DNA of 64,000 nt, taken from positions 1-64,000 of the forward strand of contig NZ_JAAEDL010000024.1 of NCBI RefSeq assembly GCF_018129005.1. The letters are read 5' to 3'. The DNA comes from Neoroseomonas eburnea (GTDB lineage: Bacteria > Pseudomonadota > Alphaproteobacteria > Acetobacterales > Acetobacteraceae). Under the pieces are notes generated by a model, which was not told where the DNA came from, made no database searches, and worked only from the letters and a program-made list of their open reading frames with translations. The number at the start of each line of letters is the position of its first letter. Within the stretch, counting starts at the first letter, position 1. Made by a program: the position numbers and the translations under genes. Positions 27,302-36,130 of the stretch are shown here, piece after piece.

Positions 27302-27894
27302 GCCGGCGGACCCGCGAGCCGGACGCCGCCGCGGCCGTCACGCCTGACCAGGCCCGCGCGCTCCAGACGCGCCAGCGCGCGATAGGTCGCCTCATGCGTG
27401 AGGCCGAGCTCCGCGGCGAGCGTCTTCCAGGATCGGCCCAGGTGGCGCAGGCCGTCATCGTCCTCTGGCAGCGCATGCAGCGCATCGAGCAAACGGTCAG
27501 CTGCGCGCGGCTGCGCGAGGCGTTCCGCGCGCGCCCGCTCTGCCACGAGCCGCGCGGCGAGATGCGCGGCAAGGCGCCAGCCGATCGACGGATCAGCCGC
27601 CGCCGCGCGGCGCAGCGCGGCCGCGGCGTGCACCGTGACGAGGCTCGGTGCGGTCGCGACGGCGTCGCAATGGTGGCGCGGCTCGAACAGCGAGGCCTCG
27701 GCGAAGCTGTCGCCCGGCCCTGCGCGGTGCAGGACGATGAGACGCCCCTCGGCCGAGACGCGGCGGAGTTCGAGCGCACCGCGATGGACTAGAACGAGGC
27801 CGAGCGGGGGATCGCCGGCGCGGAACAGGGCGTCTCCACGCGCAAGGCGGAGATCCTGACCATCCGGGAGGGCGGCAAGCTGGGCGGGATCCAT
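27298..27894 (-). CDS. Crp/Fnr-family transcription regulator
   Basis: 198 residues from ATG 27894; an in-frame ATG at 27990 is possible but passes through the palindrome. Cyclic-nucleotide-like domain LRLARGDALFRAGDPPLGLVLVHRGALEL, followed by a C-terminal winged helix with RSWKTLAAELGLTHEATYRALARLERAGLV. No Fnr-type Cys cluster, so not an Fe-S oxygen sensor. Coupled by overlap to the MOT1-like transporter, its likely target. No clear ribosome-binding site precedes 27894; the message may be leaderless. Confidence 0.85.
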   Translation of the reverse strand: MDPAQLAALPDGQDLRLARGDALFRAGDPPLGLVLVHRGALELRRVSAEGRLIVLHRAGPGDSFAEASLFEPRHHCDAVATAPSLVTVHAAAALRRAAAADPSIGWRLAAHLAARLVAERARAERLAQPRAADRLLDALHALPEDDDGLRHLGRSWKTLAAELGLTHEATYRALARLERAGLVRRDGRGGVRLAGPPA

Positions 27895-27909
27895 ATGATC
27901 ACAGTCATA
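27894..27909. promoter_or_regulatory. Crp-type palindrome at the start of the Crp-family gene
   Basis: TATGA-N6-TCATA is a perfect 5+5 inverted repeat with the 6-base spacing of Crp-family sites (compare TGTGA-N6-TCACA). It covers the first base of the regulator gene and the 15 bases before it, and lies about 50 bases before the divergent Spy-like gene. Autoregulation and control of the divergent gene are inferred. Confidence 0.5.
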
Positions 27910-27956
27910 CACAGTGGCTCCCTGCTGCGCTACCAGCGCTCGAACAGGAGATTCCG

Positions 27957-28514
27957 ATGCGTCCTGCCGTCGTCGCCATTGTCCTTGCATTCGCTGCCAC
28001 GCCGATAGCCGCGCAGCATGCCCACATGCCGAGCCATCACATGCCTGGTCACGGTGCGGCGCCGGCGCAGCCCTATGCGGGCATGCAGGAGCGAGGCATC
28101 AAGGCGCTGTCAGCGGAGCAGGAAGCGGATCTTCGCGCGGGGCGTGGCATGGCACTCGCCCTCGCCGCGGAACTCAACGGCTACCCTGGTCCGATGCATG
28201 TGTTGGAACATGCCGAGGCGCTGCGGCTCACCGCCGCCCAACGTGCGGCCGCCGAGACGCTGCGTCGCCGCATGTTGGCCGACGCAAGCGAAATCGGCGC
28301 ACGCATCGTTTCGCTGGAGATGGAGCTGGATGCGCTTTTCGCCGGCGGCACGGCTGATGCCGGGCGCCTCGCTGCGATCACGGCAGCGCTGGGTGCAATG
28401 AACGGGCGCTTGAGGGAGGTGCATCTCGCGACACATATCGAGATGCGCGAGGCGCTCGAAGCGCCGCAGCTTGAAGTCTACCAGCGCGTGCGCGGATATC
28501 GCCCGACGCCATAG
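27957..28514 (+). CDS. Spy/CpxP-like periplasmic protein with His-rich N-terminus
   Basis: 185 residues with a cleavable signal peptide (VVAIVLAFAATPIAAQ). A His/Met-rich segment (HAHMPSHHMPGHG) follows. The rest is helical, with EALRLTAAQRAAAETLRRRM, the LTxxQ-like motif of Spy/CpxP and periplasmic heavy-metal sensor proteins. Probably a metal-binding chaperone of the periplasm. Divergent from the Crp-type gene; the last cargo gene before traG. The 247 bases between it and traG hold no recognisable gene. Confidence 0.75.
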   Translation: MRPAVVAIVLAFAATPIAAQHAHMPSHHMPGHGAAPAQPYAGMQERGIKALSAEQEADLRAGRGMALALAAELNGYPGPMHVLEHAEALRLTAAQRAAAETLRRRMLADASEIGARIVSLEMELDALFAGGTADAGRLAAITAALGAMNGRLREVHLATHIEMREALEAPQLEVYQRVRGYRPTP

Positions 28515-28761
28515 GTGGGACGTTGCGTCGCAGGCCATCACGCGCTTTGCGTCGGATGGCTGACGAGCCAGGAATCGATTTGACCGACACCCGTCGATCG
28601 AGCTGGATCGCGCGCTATCGGCGTGATGCACGCCGAGAACACGTCCCGCCTTTTTGCGCGACACGGTCGCCTGTTCTGCGCGACGCGTGTCATGCGCCTT
28701 GAAGCCACCGCCATCGGCCGCGCACGTCTCGCGCCATGGTCATCACGATCCCCACCCACCC

Positions 28762-30735
28762 ATGACGGCCACCAAGATCCTCTGGGGCCAGGTGCTCGTT
28801 GTCTTCCTGATCGTCCTCGCCGCGGTCTGGGGCTCGACGCAGTGGGTCGCCTGGCGCCTCGGCTATCAGGCGCAGCTCGGCCAGCCGATGGATGTCTGGG
28901 CGGGCGTGCCGGTCTATCCGCCGCCCGCCTTCTTCCTGTGGTGGTACTGGTACGACGCCTACGCGCCGCGGGTCTTCTACGAGGGCGCCGTCATCGCCGC
29001 GGCCGGGGGCTTCGCGGCGATCGGCATCGCCATCGGGATGTCGGTGTGGCGCGCCCGCGAAGCGCGGGACGTCACCACCTACGGCTCGGCCCGCTGGGCG
29101 ACGGAGCGCGAAGTGCGCGACGCCGGGCTGCTCGCCCCCGATGGTGTCGTGCTCGGCTGGTTCGCGCAGCGCTACCTCCGGCACGACGGGCCGGAGCATG
29201 TGCTTTGCTTCGCGCCGACCCGCTCCGGCAAGGGCGTGGGCCTCGTCGTGCCGACGCTGCTGACCTGGCCGGGGTCGGCCATCGTCCACGACATCAAGGG
29301 CGAGAACTGGCAGCTCACCGCCGGCTGGCGGGCGCGCTTCGGCCGGGTGCTGCTGTTCGATCCCACGAATCCGGCGAGCGCCGCCTACAACCCGCTGCTC
29401 GAGGTCCGCCGCGGCGACAGCGAGGTTCGCGACGTGCAGAACATCGCCGACATCCTTGTCGATCCGGAGGGCGCGCTGGAGCGGCGGAACCACTGGGAGA
29501 AGACCAGCCACTCGCTGCTGGTCGGCGCCATCCTGCACGTCCTCTACGCCGAGCAGGACAAGACGCTCGCTGGCGTGGCGGGCTTCCTCTCCGATCCACG
29601 TCGCCCGATCGAGCGGACGCTGGCGTCGATGATGGCGACGCTGCATCTCGGCGACCGGCCGCATCCTGTCGTCGCCTCCGCCGCGCGCGAGCTGCTCAAC
29701 AAGTCGGACAATGAGCGATCCGGCGTGCTCTCGACCGCGATGAGCTTCCTGGGGCTCTACCGCGATCCCGTCGTCGCGCAGGTCACTCGGCGCTGCGATT
29801 GGCGGATCACCGACCTGGTCGAGGCACGCGAACCGGTGACGCTCTACCTCGTCGTCCCGCCCTCCGACATCGTGCGGACAAAGCCGCTGGTGCGGCTTGT
29901 ACTGAACCAGATTGGTCGCCGACTCACCGAGGCGCTGGAGAACGAACGGCGGCGCCATCGCCTGCTGCTGATGCTCGATGAGTTCCCTGCCCTCGGCCGG
30001 CTCGACTTCTTCGAGAGCCAGCTCGCCTTCATGGCCGGCTACGGCATCCGGTCCTTCCTCATCGCGCAGTCGCTGAACCAGATCGAACGCGCCTACGGGC
30101 CGAACAACGCGATCCTCGACAACTGCCATGTCCGCGTCGCCTTTGCGACGAATGACGAACGCACGGCCAAGCGCGTGTCCGATGCGCTCGGCACGGCGAC
30201 GGAGATCCGTGACAGCCGGAACTATGCGGGGCATCGCCTGTCGCCATGGCTCGGCCACCTGATGGTCAGCCGCCAGGAGACCGCGCGGCCGCTGCTGACG
30301 CCCGGCGAGGTGATGCAGCTGCCGCCGACGGAGGAGATCGTCCTGGTGTCGGGCTGCCCGCCGATCCGCGCGCGGAAGGCGCGCTACTACGAGGACCGGC
30401 AGCTGCGTGCACGCGTGGTGGTGCCGCCGGACCCCGCGGCGGCGGCGTGCGCGCCTCGTGAGGATGACTGGAGCGCGCTTAAGCCGGTCGCGCCTGACAC
30501 AACACCACCAACCGCCGGCGCGGGCGACGATGCCGACGGTGGCATCCGCCGCGAACCGACACTGCCCGAGCACGAACAGATCGCGCCGGAGCCAGGCCCT
30601 CCGTCCGAAAAGGAGCTGCCGCTGCTCGACGACGACCAGGAAGACGATGCCGTGCGTGCGCGTGCGCTACGCATACGGTCCGGGCGGCTCGCGCGCCAAG
30701 CGGCGCTCGACCCCGATGACGGCATCTCACTCTGA
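28762..30735 (+). CDS. traG: TraG/VirD4-type conjugative coupling protein
   Basis: 657 residues from ATG 28762. Two N-terminal membrane segments (residues about 9-27 and 75-95), then the ATPase domain with Walker A in CFAPTRSGKGVG (about 150-160) and Walker B in LLLMLDEFPALGRL (near 400). DIKGENWQLTAGWR is a further TraG hallmark. It recruits the relaxase-DNA complex to the secretion channel. The acidic C-terminal tail (about 70 residues) is low complexity. Confidence 0.95.
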   Translation: MTATKILWGQVLVVFLIVLAAVWGSTQWVAWRLGYQAQLGQPMDVWAGVPVYPPPAFFLWWYWYDAYAPRVFYEGAVIAAAGGFAAIGIAIGMSVWRAREARDVTTYGSARWATEREVRDAGLLAPDGVVLGWFAQRYLRHDGPEHVLCFAPTRSGKGVGLVVPTLLTWPGSAIVHDIKGENWQLTAGWRARFGRVLLFDPTNPASAAYNPLLEVRRGDSEVRDVQNIADILVDPEGALERRNHWEKTSHSLLVGAILHVLYAEQDKTLAGVAGFLSDPRRPIERTLASMMATLHLGDRPHPVVASAARELLNKSDNERSGVLSTAMSFLGLYRDPVVAQVTRRCDWRITDLVEAREPVTLYLVVPPSDIVRTKPLVRLVLNQIGRRLTEALENERRRHRLLLMLDEFPALGRLDFFESQLAFMAGYGIRSFLIAQSLNQIERAYGPNNAILDNCHVRVAFATNDERTAKRVSDALGTATEIRDSRNYAGHRLSPWLGHLMVSRQETARPLLTPGEVMQLPPTEEIVLVSGCPPIRARKARYYEDRQLRARVVVPPDPAAAACAPREDDWSALKPVAPDTTPPTAGAGDDADGGIRREPTLPEHEQIAPEPGPPSEKELPLLDDDQEDDAVRARALRIRSGRLARQAALDPDDGISL

Positions 30736-30744
30736 CGCGCCACC

Positions 30745-31194
30745 GTGAAGAAAGTCCGACTCTCCGTCTATCTGGACCCGAAGCTCGCGAAGCAGCTCGA
30801 GTCCTACGCGCAGGAGCGCCGCCGCTCGCTCTCCGTCGTAGCCGAGGCGTCGATCGCGTCATTCCTCTCACCCGACGCGCCGGATCGGATGGAGGCGGTG
30901 ATGGCGAAGCGCCTCGACCGGATGAGCCGCCAGATCGAACGGCTGAACCGCGACACTGGCATTGGCCTCGAAACGCTGGCGCTCTTCGTCCGGCACTGGC
31001 TGGTCGCCGTGCCGGCACCCCCCGAGGCACACTATGCCGCCGCGCAGGCCAAGGGCCGAGAACGCTACGAGCGATTCCTCGAAGCCCTCGGTCGGCGCCT
31101 GTCGAAGGGGCCTACGCTGCTGCGCGAGGTTTCGCTCGACGTCGCGGGCACCGCGGAGGGCGCGCTTGTAGGCGAGGGCGACGAAGTGGGCTGA
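30745..31194 (+). CDS. Ribbon-helix-helix (CopG-like) protein of the transfer region
   Basis: 149 residues with a GTG start. Residues 3-40 (VRLSVYLDPKLAKQLESYA-x-x-x-RRSLSVVAEASI) form a ribbon-helix-helix DNA-binding motif; the rest is helical. A gene of this kind typically sits between traG and trbB in these elements and probably regulates the trb operon or acts as a relaxosome accessory. A 142-base gap to trbB follows and may carry its target promoter. Confidence 0.85.
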   Translation: MKKVRLSVYLDPKLAKQLESYAQERRRSLSVVAEASIASFLSPDAPDRMEAVMAKRLDRMSRQIERLNRDTGIGLETLALFVRHWLVAVPAPPEAHYAAAQAKGRERYERFLEALGRRLSKGPTLLREVSLDVAGTAEGALVGEGDEVG

Positions 31195-31336
31195 GTTCGG
31201 TTTCGCCAAGCCGCTTCTCTCTACACGCCACCCCGCTACGCCCATGCTGGACTTGTTGAACCCACCCAGACTTGCCGCTCTCTAATCGTCCCCGTCCGCT
31301 CCGGCGCTTCCGTCGCGGCACCACCACGGGGACCGC

Positions 31337-32305
31337 ATGTCGCTGCATCCGCTCAAGGCCGAGACGACCGCCCGTGGCGCGAGGATGTTGCGCACAGCCT
31401 TTGGTCCCGACATCGCGACCTGGCTCGAGGACCCCGCCGTCGTCGAGGTGATGCTGAACCCCGACGGCCGTCTCTGGATCGACCGCCTCGCGGGAGGCCT
31501 CACCGACACTGGCAAACGCCTCGCCTTCGCCGATGGCGAGCGCATCATCCGCCTCGTCGCGCATCATGTCGGCGCGGAGGTGCATGCGGACTGCCCCTGC
31601 GTCTCGGCTGAACTGCCCGAGACGGGTGAGCGCTTCGAGGGTCTGCTGCCACCCGTCGTCGCCGCCCCGGCCTTCGCGATCCGCAAGCCCGCCGTCGCGG
31701 TCTTCACGCTGGAGGACTATGTCGCAGCCCGCATCATGACGGCTGCCCAGGCCGCCGTGCTGCGCACCGCCGTCGCGGATCGCCGCAACATCCTCGTCGC
31801 CGGCGGCACGTCGACCGGCAAGACCACGCTGACCAACGCCCTGCTCGCCGAGGTCGCACGCGAGGGCGGCCGCGTCGTGCTGATCGAGGACACGCGCGAA
31901 CTCCAATGCCGCGCCCCGAACCTGGTCGCGCTGCGCACCAAGGACGGCGTCGTCTCGCTGTCGGAACTCGTCCGGCGCGCGCTCCGCCTGCGCCCCGACC
32001 GCATCCCCATCGGCGAGGTGCGCGGCGCCGAGGCGCTCGACCTGCTCAAGGCCTGGGGCACCGGCCATCCCGGCGGCATCGGCACCATCCACGCAGGCTC
32101 TGCCCTCGGCGCACTGCGCCGGCTCGAGCAGCTGATCCAGGAAGCCGTCGTCACCGTCCCGCGCGCGCTGATCGCCGAGACCATCGACGTCATCGCCGTA
32201 CTCGCCGGCCGCGGCGCCGACCGCCGCCTTGCCGAACTCGCCGAGGTCCGCGGCCTGACCCCGACCGGCGACTACGACCTCACCCCCACAGGAGACACAC
32301 CATGA
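31337..32305 (+). CDS. trbB: Conjugative transfer ATPase TrbB
   Basis: 322 residues. VirB11-type ATPase: N-terminal domain with [16 protein letters not shown], then Walker [14 protein letters not shown] (about 155-167), LIEDTRELQ, and the His box [13 protein letters not shown]. Drives pilus biogenesis and substrate passage of the type IV secretion channel. First gene of the trbBCDEJLFGI operon; its stop overlaps the trbC start (ATGA). Confidence 0.95.
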   Translation: MSLHPLKAETTARGARMLRTAFGPDIATWLEDPAVVEVMLNPDGRLWIDRLAGGLTDTGKRLAFADGERIIRLVAHHVGAEVHADCPCVSAELPETGERFEGLLPPVVAAPAFAIRKPAVAVFTLEDYVAARIMTAAQAAVLRTAVADRRNILVAGGTSTGKTTLTNALLAEVAREGGRVVLIEDTRELQCRAPNLVALRTKDGVVSLSELVRRALRLRPDRIPIGEVRGAEALDLLKAWGTGHPGGIGTIHAGSALGALRRLEQLIQEAVVTVPRALIAETIDVIAVLAGRGADRRLAELAEVRGLTPTGDYDLTPTGDTP

Positions 32306-32622
32306 CGTCCACGCTGCGCACGCGCCTCGCCGGCGCGGCTGCCTTCACGCTCTGTCTCGCCCTCGCGGCACCCGCCCATGCCGCCGGCTCCAACATGCCC
32401 TGGGAGCAGCCGCTGCAGCAGGTGCTGGAGTCCATCGAGGGGCCGGTCGCCAAGATCATCGCGGTGATCATCATCATCGTCACCGGCCTGACGCTCGCCT
32501 TCGGGGATACCTCGGGCGGCTTCCGGCGACTGGTGCAGATCGTCTTCGGGATCTCGATCGCCTTCGCGGCATCGAGCTTCTTCCTGTCGTTCTTCCAGTT
32601 CGGCGGCGGGGCGCTGATCTGA
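32302..32622 (+). CDS. trbC: Conjugal pilin precursor TrbC
   Basis: 106 residues. Signal peptide (TLCLALAAPAHAAG) and two hydrophobic helices (IIAVIIIIVTGLTLAFG and IVFGISIAFAASSFFLSFF), the VirB2/TrbC layout. Processed and probably cyclised by the TraF-type peptidase encoded at 11252. Shares its last base with the trbD start. Confidence 0.93.
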   Translation: MTSTLRTRLAGAAAFTLCLALAAPAHAAGSNMPWEQPLQQVLESIEGPVAKIIAVIIIIVTGLTLAFGDTSGGFRRLVQIVFGISIAFAASSFFLSFFQFGGGALI

Positions 32623-32894
32623 TGGCAGCGCCGGCCGACCCCGTCCCGGGCTACTCGGCGCCGGTGCACCGCGCGCTGATCGAGCCGATCCTGCTCGCCG
32701 GCGCGCCGCGCGCGGTCGCCATCGCCAACGGGACGCTCGCCGCGGCGATCGGCCTCGGGCTGCGGCTCTGGGTCGCGGGCGTGCTGATCTGGCTGGTCGG
32801 CCACCTCGCCGCGGTCTGGGCGGCGCGTCGGGATGCGCAGTTCGTCGAGGTGGTGCGCCGGCACCTGCGCTACCCGGCCTGGCTGCGCGCGTGA
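32622..32894 (+). CDS. trbD: Conjugal transfer protein TrbD (VirB3-like)
   Basis: 90 residues. The motif PVHRALIEPILLAGAPR near the start is typical of TrbD, followed by one or two membrane segments (LAAAIGLGLRLWVAGVLIWLV) and a basic tail (RRHLRYPAWL). VirB3-like inner-membrane component associated with the TrbE ATPase, encoded 7 bases downstream. Confidence 0.92.
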   Translation: MAAPADPVPGYSAPVHRALIEPILLAGAPRAVAIANGTLAAAIGLGLRLWVAGVLIWLVGHLAAVWAARRDAQFVEVVRRHLRYPAWLRA

Positions 32895-32901
32895 GGCGGC
32901 G

Positions 32902-35340
32902 ATGCTTAACCTCGCCGAGTACCGCCGGAAGCCCCAGACCCTCGCGGACTTCCTTCCGTGGGCCGCGCTCGTGGCACCCGGCGTCGTGCTGAACAAGGAC
33001 GGCTCCTTCCAGCGCAGCGCCCGCTTCCGCGGCCCGGACCTGGACAGCGCCACCCCGGCCGAGCTCGCCGCCACGGCCGCGCGATTGAATGGCGCGCTGC
33101 GCCGCCTCGGCTCGGGCTGGGCAGTCTTCGCGGAGGCGCAGCGCGTCCCTGCGCGCGGCTACCCGGCCAGCACATTCCCAGAACCCGTCTCGGCTCTGGT
33201 CGACGCTGAGCGGCGCGCCCAGTTCGAAGAGGCCGGCGCGCATTTCGAGAGCAGCTACGTCATTACCTTCGCCTGGCTGCCGCCGGGCGATGACGCCGCC
33301 CGTGCCGAGGGCTGGCTGTACGAGGGCACGCAAGGCGTCGACGCCGCGACCGGCAGAGAGGCGCTGCGCAGCTTCATCGACCGGACCGACCGCGTGCTCG
33401 ACCAGATCGAGGCCTTTGTGCCGGAGGCGCGCTGGCTCGACGACGCCGAGACGCTGACCTTCCTGCACTCGACGGTCTCGACCCGCCGCCACCTCGTCCG
33501 CGTGCCCGAGACGCCGATGCATCTCGATGCGCTGCTGGCTGACCAGCCGCTGGTGGGCGGCCTCGCGCCGCGGCTCGGCGACGCGCATCTGCGCGTGCTC
33601 ACCATCATCGGCTTTCCCAGCGCGACCTTCCCCGGGATCCTCGACGAGCTGAACGCGCTCGCCTTCGAGTATCGCTGGTGCACCCGCGCGATCTGCCTCG
33701 ACCGGACCGATGCGCAGAAACTGCTCACGCGCATCCGCCGCCAGTGGTTCGCCAAGCGCAAGTCGATCGCCGCCATCCTCAAGGAGGTGATGACCAACGA
33801 GCAGAGCGTGCTGCTCGACAGCGACGCCGCCAACAAGGCCGCCGACGCCGACGAGGCGCTGCAGGAACTCGGGCAGGATTCTTGGGGCTGGGCCTATGTC
33901 ACGGCGACCGTCACCGTCTGGGACGAGGACGCCCGCGCCGCCGACGACAAGCTCCGGCTGGTCGAGAAAGCCATCCAGTCCCGCGACTTCACCGTCATCC
34001 GCGAGGGGGTGAACGCCGTCGAGGCCTGGCTCGGCAGCCTGCCGGGGCATCTCTACGCCAATGTCCGGCAGCCGCCGATCTCGACGCTGAACCTCGTCCA
34101 CATCGTCCCGATCTCGGCGGTCTGGGCAGGGCCGGAGCGGAACGAGCATCTCGTTGGCCCGCCGCTCTTCCACGCGCGGACGGAGGGTGCGACGCCGTTC
34201 CGCTTCTCGCTGCATGTGGGGGATGTCGGGCACACGCTGGTCATCGGCCCCACCGGCGCGGGCAAGTCGGTGCTGCTGGCGCTGATGGCACTCCAGTTCC
34301 GCCGTTACGCGGGCGCGCAGGTCTTCGCCTTCGACTTCGGCGGCTCGATACGTGCTGTGGCGATCGCCATGGGCGGCGACTGGCACGACCTCGGCGGTGC
34401 GCTCGCCGGCGACATGGCCGAGCCGGTCGCGCTGCAACCGCTCGCGCGGATCGACGCGCCAGAGGAGCGCGCCTGGGCGGCGGAGTGGATCGCCGGCCTG
34501 CTCGCGCGGGAGGGCGTCGCGATCGACCCGGCGGTGAAGGACCATCTCTGGTCCGCGCTGACCAGCCTCGCCTCCGCGCCCGTGCACGAGCGCACGCTGA
34601 CCGGCCTCGCCGTGCTGCTGCAGTCCCAGGCCCTCAAGCGGGCGCTCGAACCCTACACCCTCGCCGGCCCCTGGGGCCGGCTGCTCGACGCCGAGGCGGA
34701 GCGGCTGGGTGCGGCTGAGGTCCAGGCCTTCGAGACCGAGGGGCTGATCGGCACCGCCGCAGCCCCCGCCGTGCTGGCCTATCTCTTCCATGCCATCGGC
34801 CGGCGCCTCGACGGCCGGCCGACGCTCATCATCGTGGATGAGGGATGGCTCGCGCTGGATGACGCCACCTTCGGCGCGCAGCTGCGCGAATGGCTCAAGA
34901 CGCTCCGCAAGAAGAACGCCTCGGTGCTCTTCGCGACGCAGTCCCTGGCCGACGTGGATGGCTCGGCCATCGCGCCGGCGATCATCGAGAGCTGCCCGAC
35001 CCGCGTCTTCCTGCCGAACGAGCGCGCGCTCGAGCTGCAGATCGCCGCCATGTATGCGCGCTTCGGGCTGAACGACCGACAGGTCGAAATCCTCGCCCGG
35101 GCCACGCCCAAGCGCGACTACTACTGCCAGTCCCGCCGCGGCAACCGGCTCTTCGAGCTGGGGCTGTCCGAGGTCGCGCTCGCCTTCTGCGCCGCCTCCT
35201 CCAAGACCGACCAGGCCGCCATCGCGGAGATCCTCGCCACCCATGGCCGCGCCGGCTTCGCGCGCGCCTGGCTGCTGCGCCGCGGCCTCGACTGGGCCGC
35301 CGAGCTCCTGCCCGACCCTCCGGAGGACACCGTTCCATGA
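32902..35340 (+). CDS. trbE: Conjugal transfer ATPase TrbE (VirB4-like)
   Basis: 812 residues from ATG 32902. N-terminal VirB4/CagE domain, then the motor domain with Walker A VIGPTGAGKSVLL (about 448-460) and Walker B TLIIVDEGWLALDD (near 643). Essential energiser of the type IV secretion system, with TrbD as membrane partner. Stop overlaps the trbJ start (ATGA). The long open frame on the opposite strand here is a GC-bias shadow. Confidence 0.95.
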   Translation: MLNLAEYRRKPQTLADFLPWAALVAPGVVLNKDGSFQRSARFRGPDLDSATPAELAATAARLNGALRRLGSGWAVFAEAQRVPARGYPASTFPEPVSALVDAERRAQFEEAGAHFESSYVITFAWLPPGDDAARAEGWLYEGTQGVDAATGREALRSFIDRTDRVLDQIEAFVPEARWLDDAETLTFLHSTVSTRRHLVRVPETPMHLDALLADQPLVGGLAPRLGDAHLRVLTIIGFPSATFPGILDELNALAFEYRWCTRAICLDRTDAQKLLTRIRRQWFAKRKSIAAILKEVMTNEQSVLLDSDAANKAADADEALQELGQDSWGWAYVTATVTVWDEDARAADDKLRLVEKAIQSRDFTVIREGVNAVEAWLGSLPGHLYANVRQPPISTLNLVHIVPISAVWAGPERNEHLVGPPLFHARTEGATPFRFSLHVGDVGHTLVIGPTGAGKSVLLALMALQFRRYAGAQVFAFDFGGSIRAVAIAMGGDWHDLGGALAGDMAEPVALQPLARIDAPEERAWAAEWIAGLLAREGVAIDPAVKDHLWSALTSLASAPVHERTLTGLAVLLQSQALKRALEPYTLAGPWGRLLDAEAERLGAAEVQAFETEGLIGTAAAPAVLAYLFHAIGRRLDGRPTLIIVDEGWLALDDATFGAQLREWLKTLRKKNASVLFATQSLADVDGSAIAPAIIESCPTRVFLPNERALELQIAAMYARFGLNDRQVEILARATPKRDYYCQSRRGNRLFELGLSEVALAFCAASSKTDQAAIAEILATHGRAGFARAWLLRRGLDWAAELLPDPPEDTVP

Positions 35341-36086
35341 TCCGCCGCCCGCTCCGCGCCGCGCTGCTCGGCGCCGCCCTCCTCGCCCTGCCACTTTCCG
35401 TCGCGGTCACGCCCGCCCAGGCGCAGTGGACCGTCTTCGACCCGTGGAACTACGCGCAGAACATCCTCTCCGCCGCCCGCGCGCTCGACCAGATCAACAA
35501 CCAGATCGCCTCGCTCCAGAACGAGGCGCAGATGCTGATCAACCAGGCCCGCAACCTCGCGAGCCTGCCCTACTCCTCGCTCATGCGGCTGCAGCAGTCC
35601 TTCGCGCGCACCCAGCAGCTGATCGCCCGCGCACAGCGCCTCGCCTACGAGGTCACCGACATCGAGCGCGCCTTCACGCAGGGCTATGGCAGCGCGGCCT
35701 CGCTCGGCTCCAGCCAGCAGATGTTCGCCAATGCGCGCGACCGCTGGCAGACCTCCGTCGCCGGCTTCCAGGACGCGCTGATGACCCAGGCGACCGTGGT
35801 CGGCAACTTGACCGGCACCCGCGCCGAGATCGAGGCGCTCATCGGCCAGAGCCAGGGTGCGACCGGCGCGCTCCAGGCGGCGCAGGCGGGCAATCAGCTC
35901 CTGGCGCTGCAGTCCCAGCAGATCGCCGACCTCACCGCGCTTCTCGCCGCGCAGGGCCGCGCCCAGGCGCTGGAGGCCGCGCGCGTGGCCAGCGGCGAGG
36001 AGCAGGCGCGCGAGCAGCTGGAGCGCTTCCTCGCCCCGGGCGCCGGCTACCAGCCGGGCTCGGCGCAGATGTTCCATGGCCGCTGA
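35337..36086 (+). CDS. trbJ: Conjugal transfer protein TrbJ (VirB5-like)
   Basis: 249 residues with a signal peptide (ALLGAALLALPLSVAVTPAQAQ). The mature N-terminus VFDPWNYAQNILSAARALDQINNQI is the TrbJ hallmark; the rest is predicted coiled coil rich in Gln/Ala. Periplasmic minor pilus or channel component. No trbK (entry exclusion lipoprotein) gene follows; the 44 bases before trbL carry none. Confidence 0.93.
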   Translation: MIRRPLRAALLGAALLALPLSVAVTPAQAQWTVFDPWNYAQNILSAARALDQINNQIASLQNEAQMLINQARNLASLPYSSLMRLQQSFARTQQLIARAQRLAYEVTDIERAFTQGYGSAASLGSSQQMFANARDRWQTSVAGFQDALMTQATVVGNLTGTRAEIEALIGQSQGATGALQAAQAGNQLLALQSQQIADLTALLAAQGRAQALEAARVASGEEQAREQLERFLAPGAGYQPGSAQMFHGR

Positions 36087-36130
36087 GGGATGGTCGTGGC
36101 GTCGCATCTCCGCACATCCCGAGACGTGCC

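Noticed and set aside
28690-30573. Long minus-strand open frame opposite traG
   Set aside because: Antisense shadow; TraG motifs are unambiguous on the plus strand.
32272-35394. A 1040-codon open frame on the minus strand
   Set aside because: It lies antisense to trbC, trbD and trbE, which have clear motifs. The composition is typical of antisense frames in GC-rich DNA.
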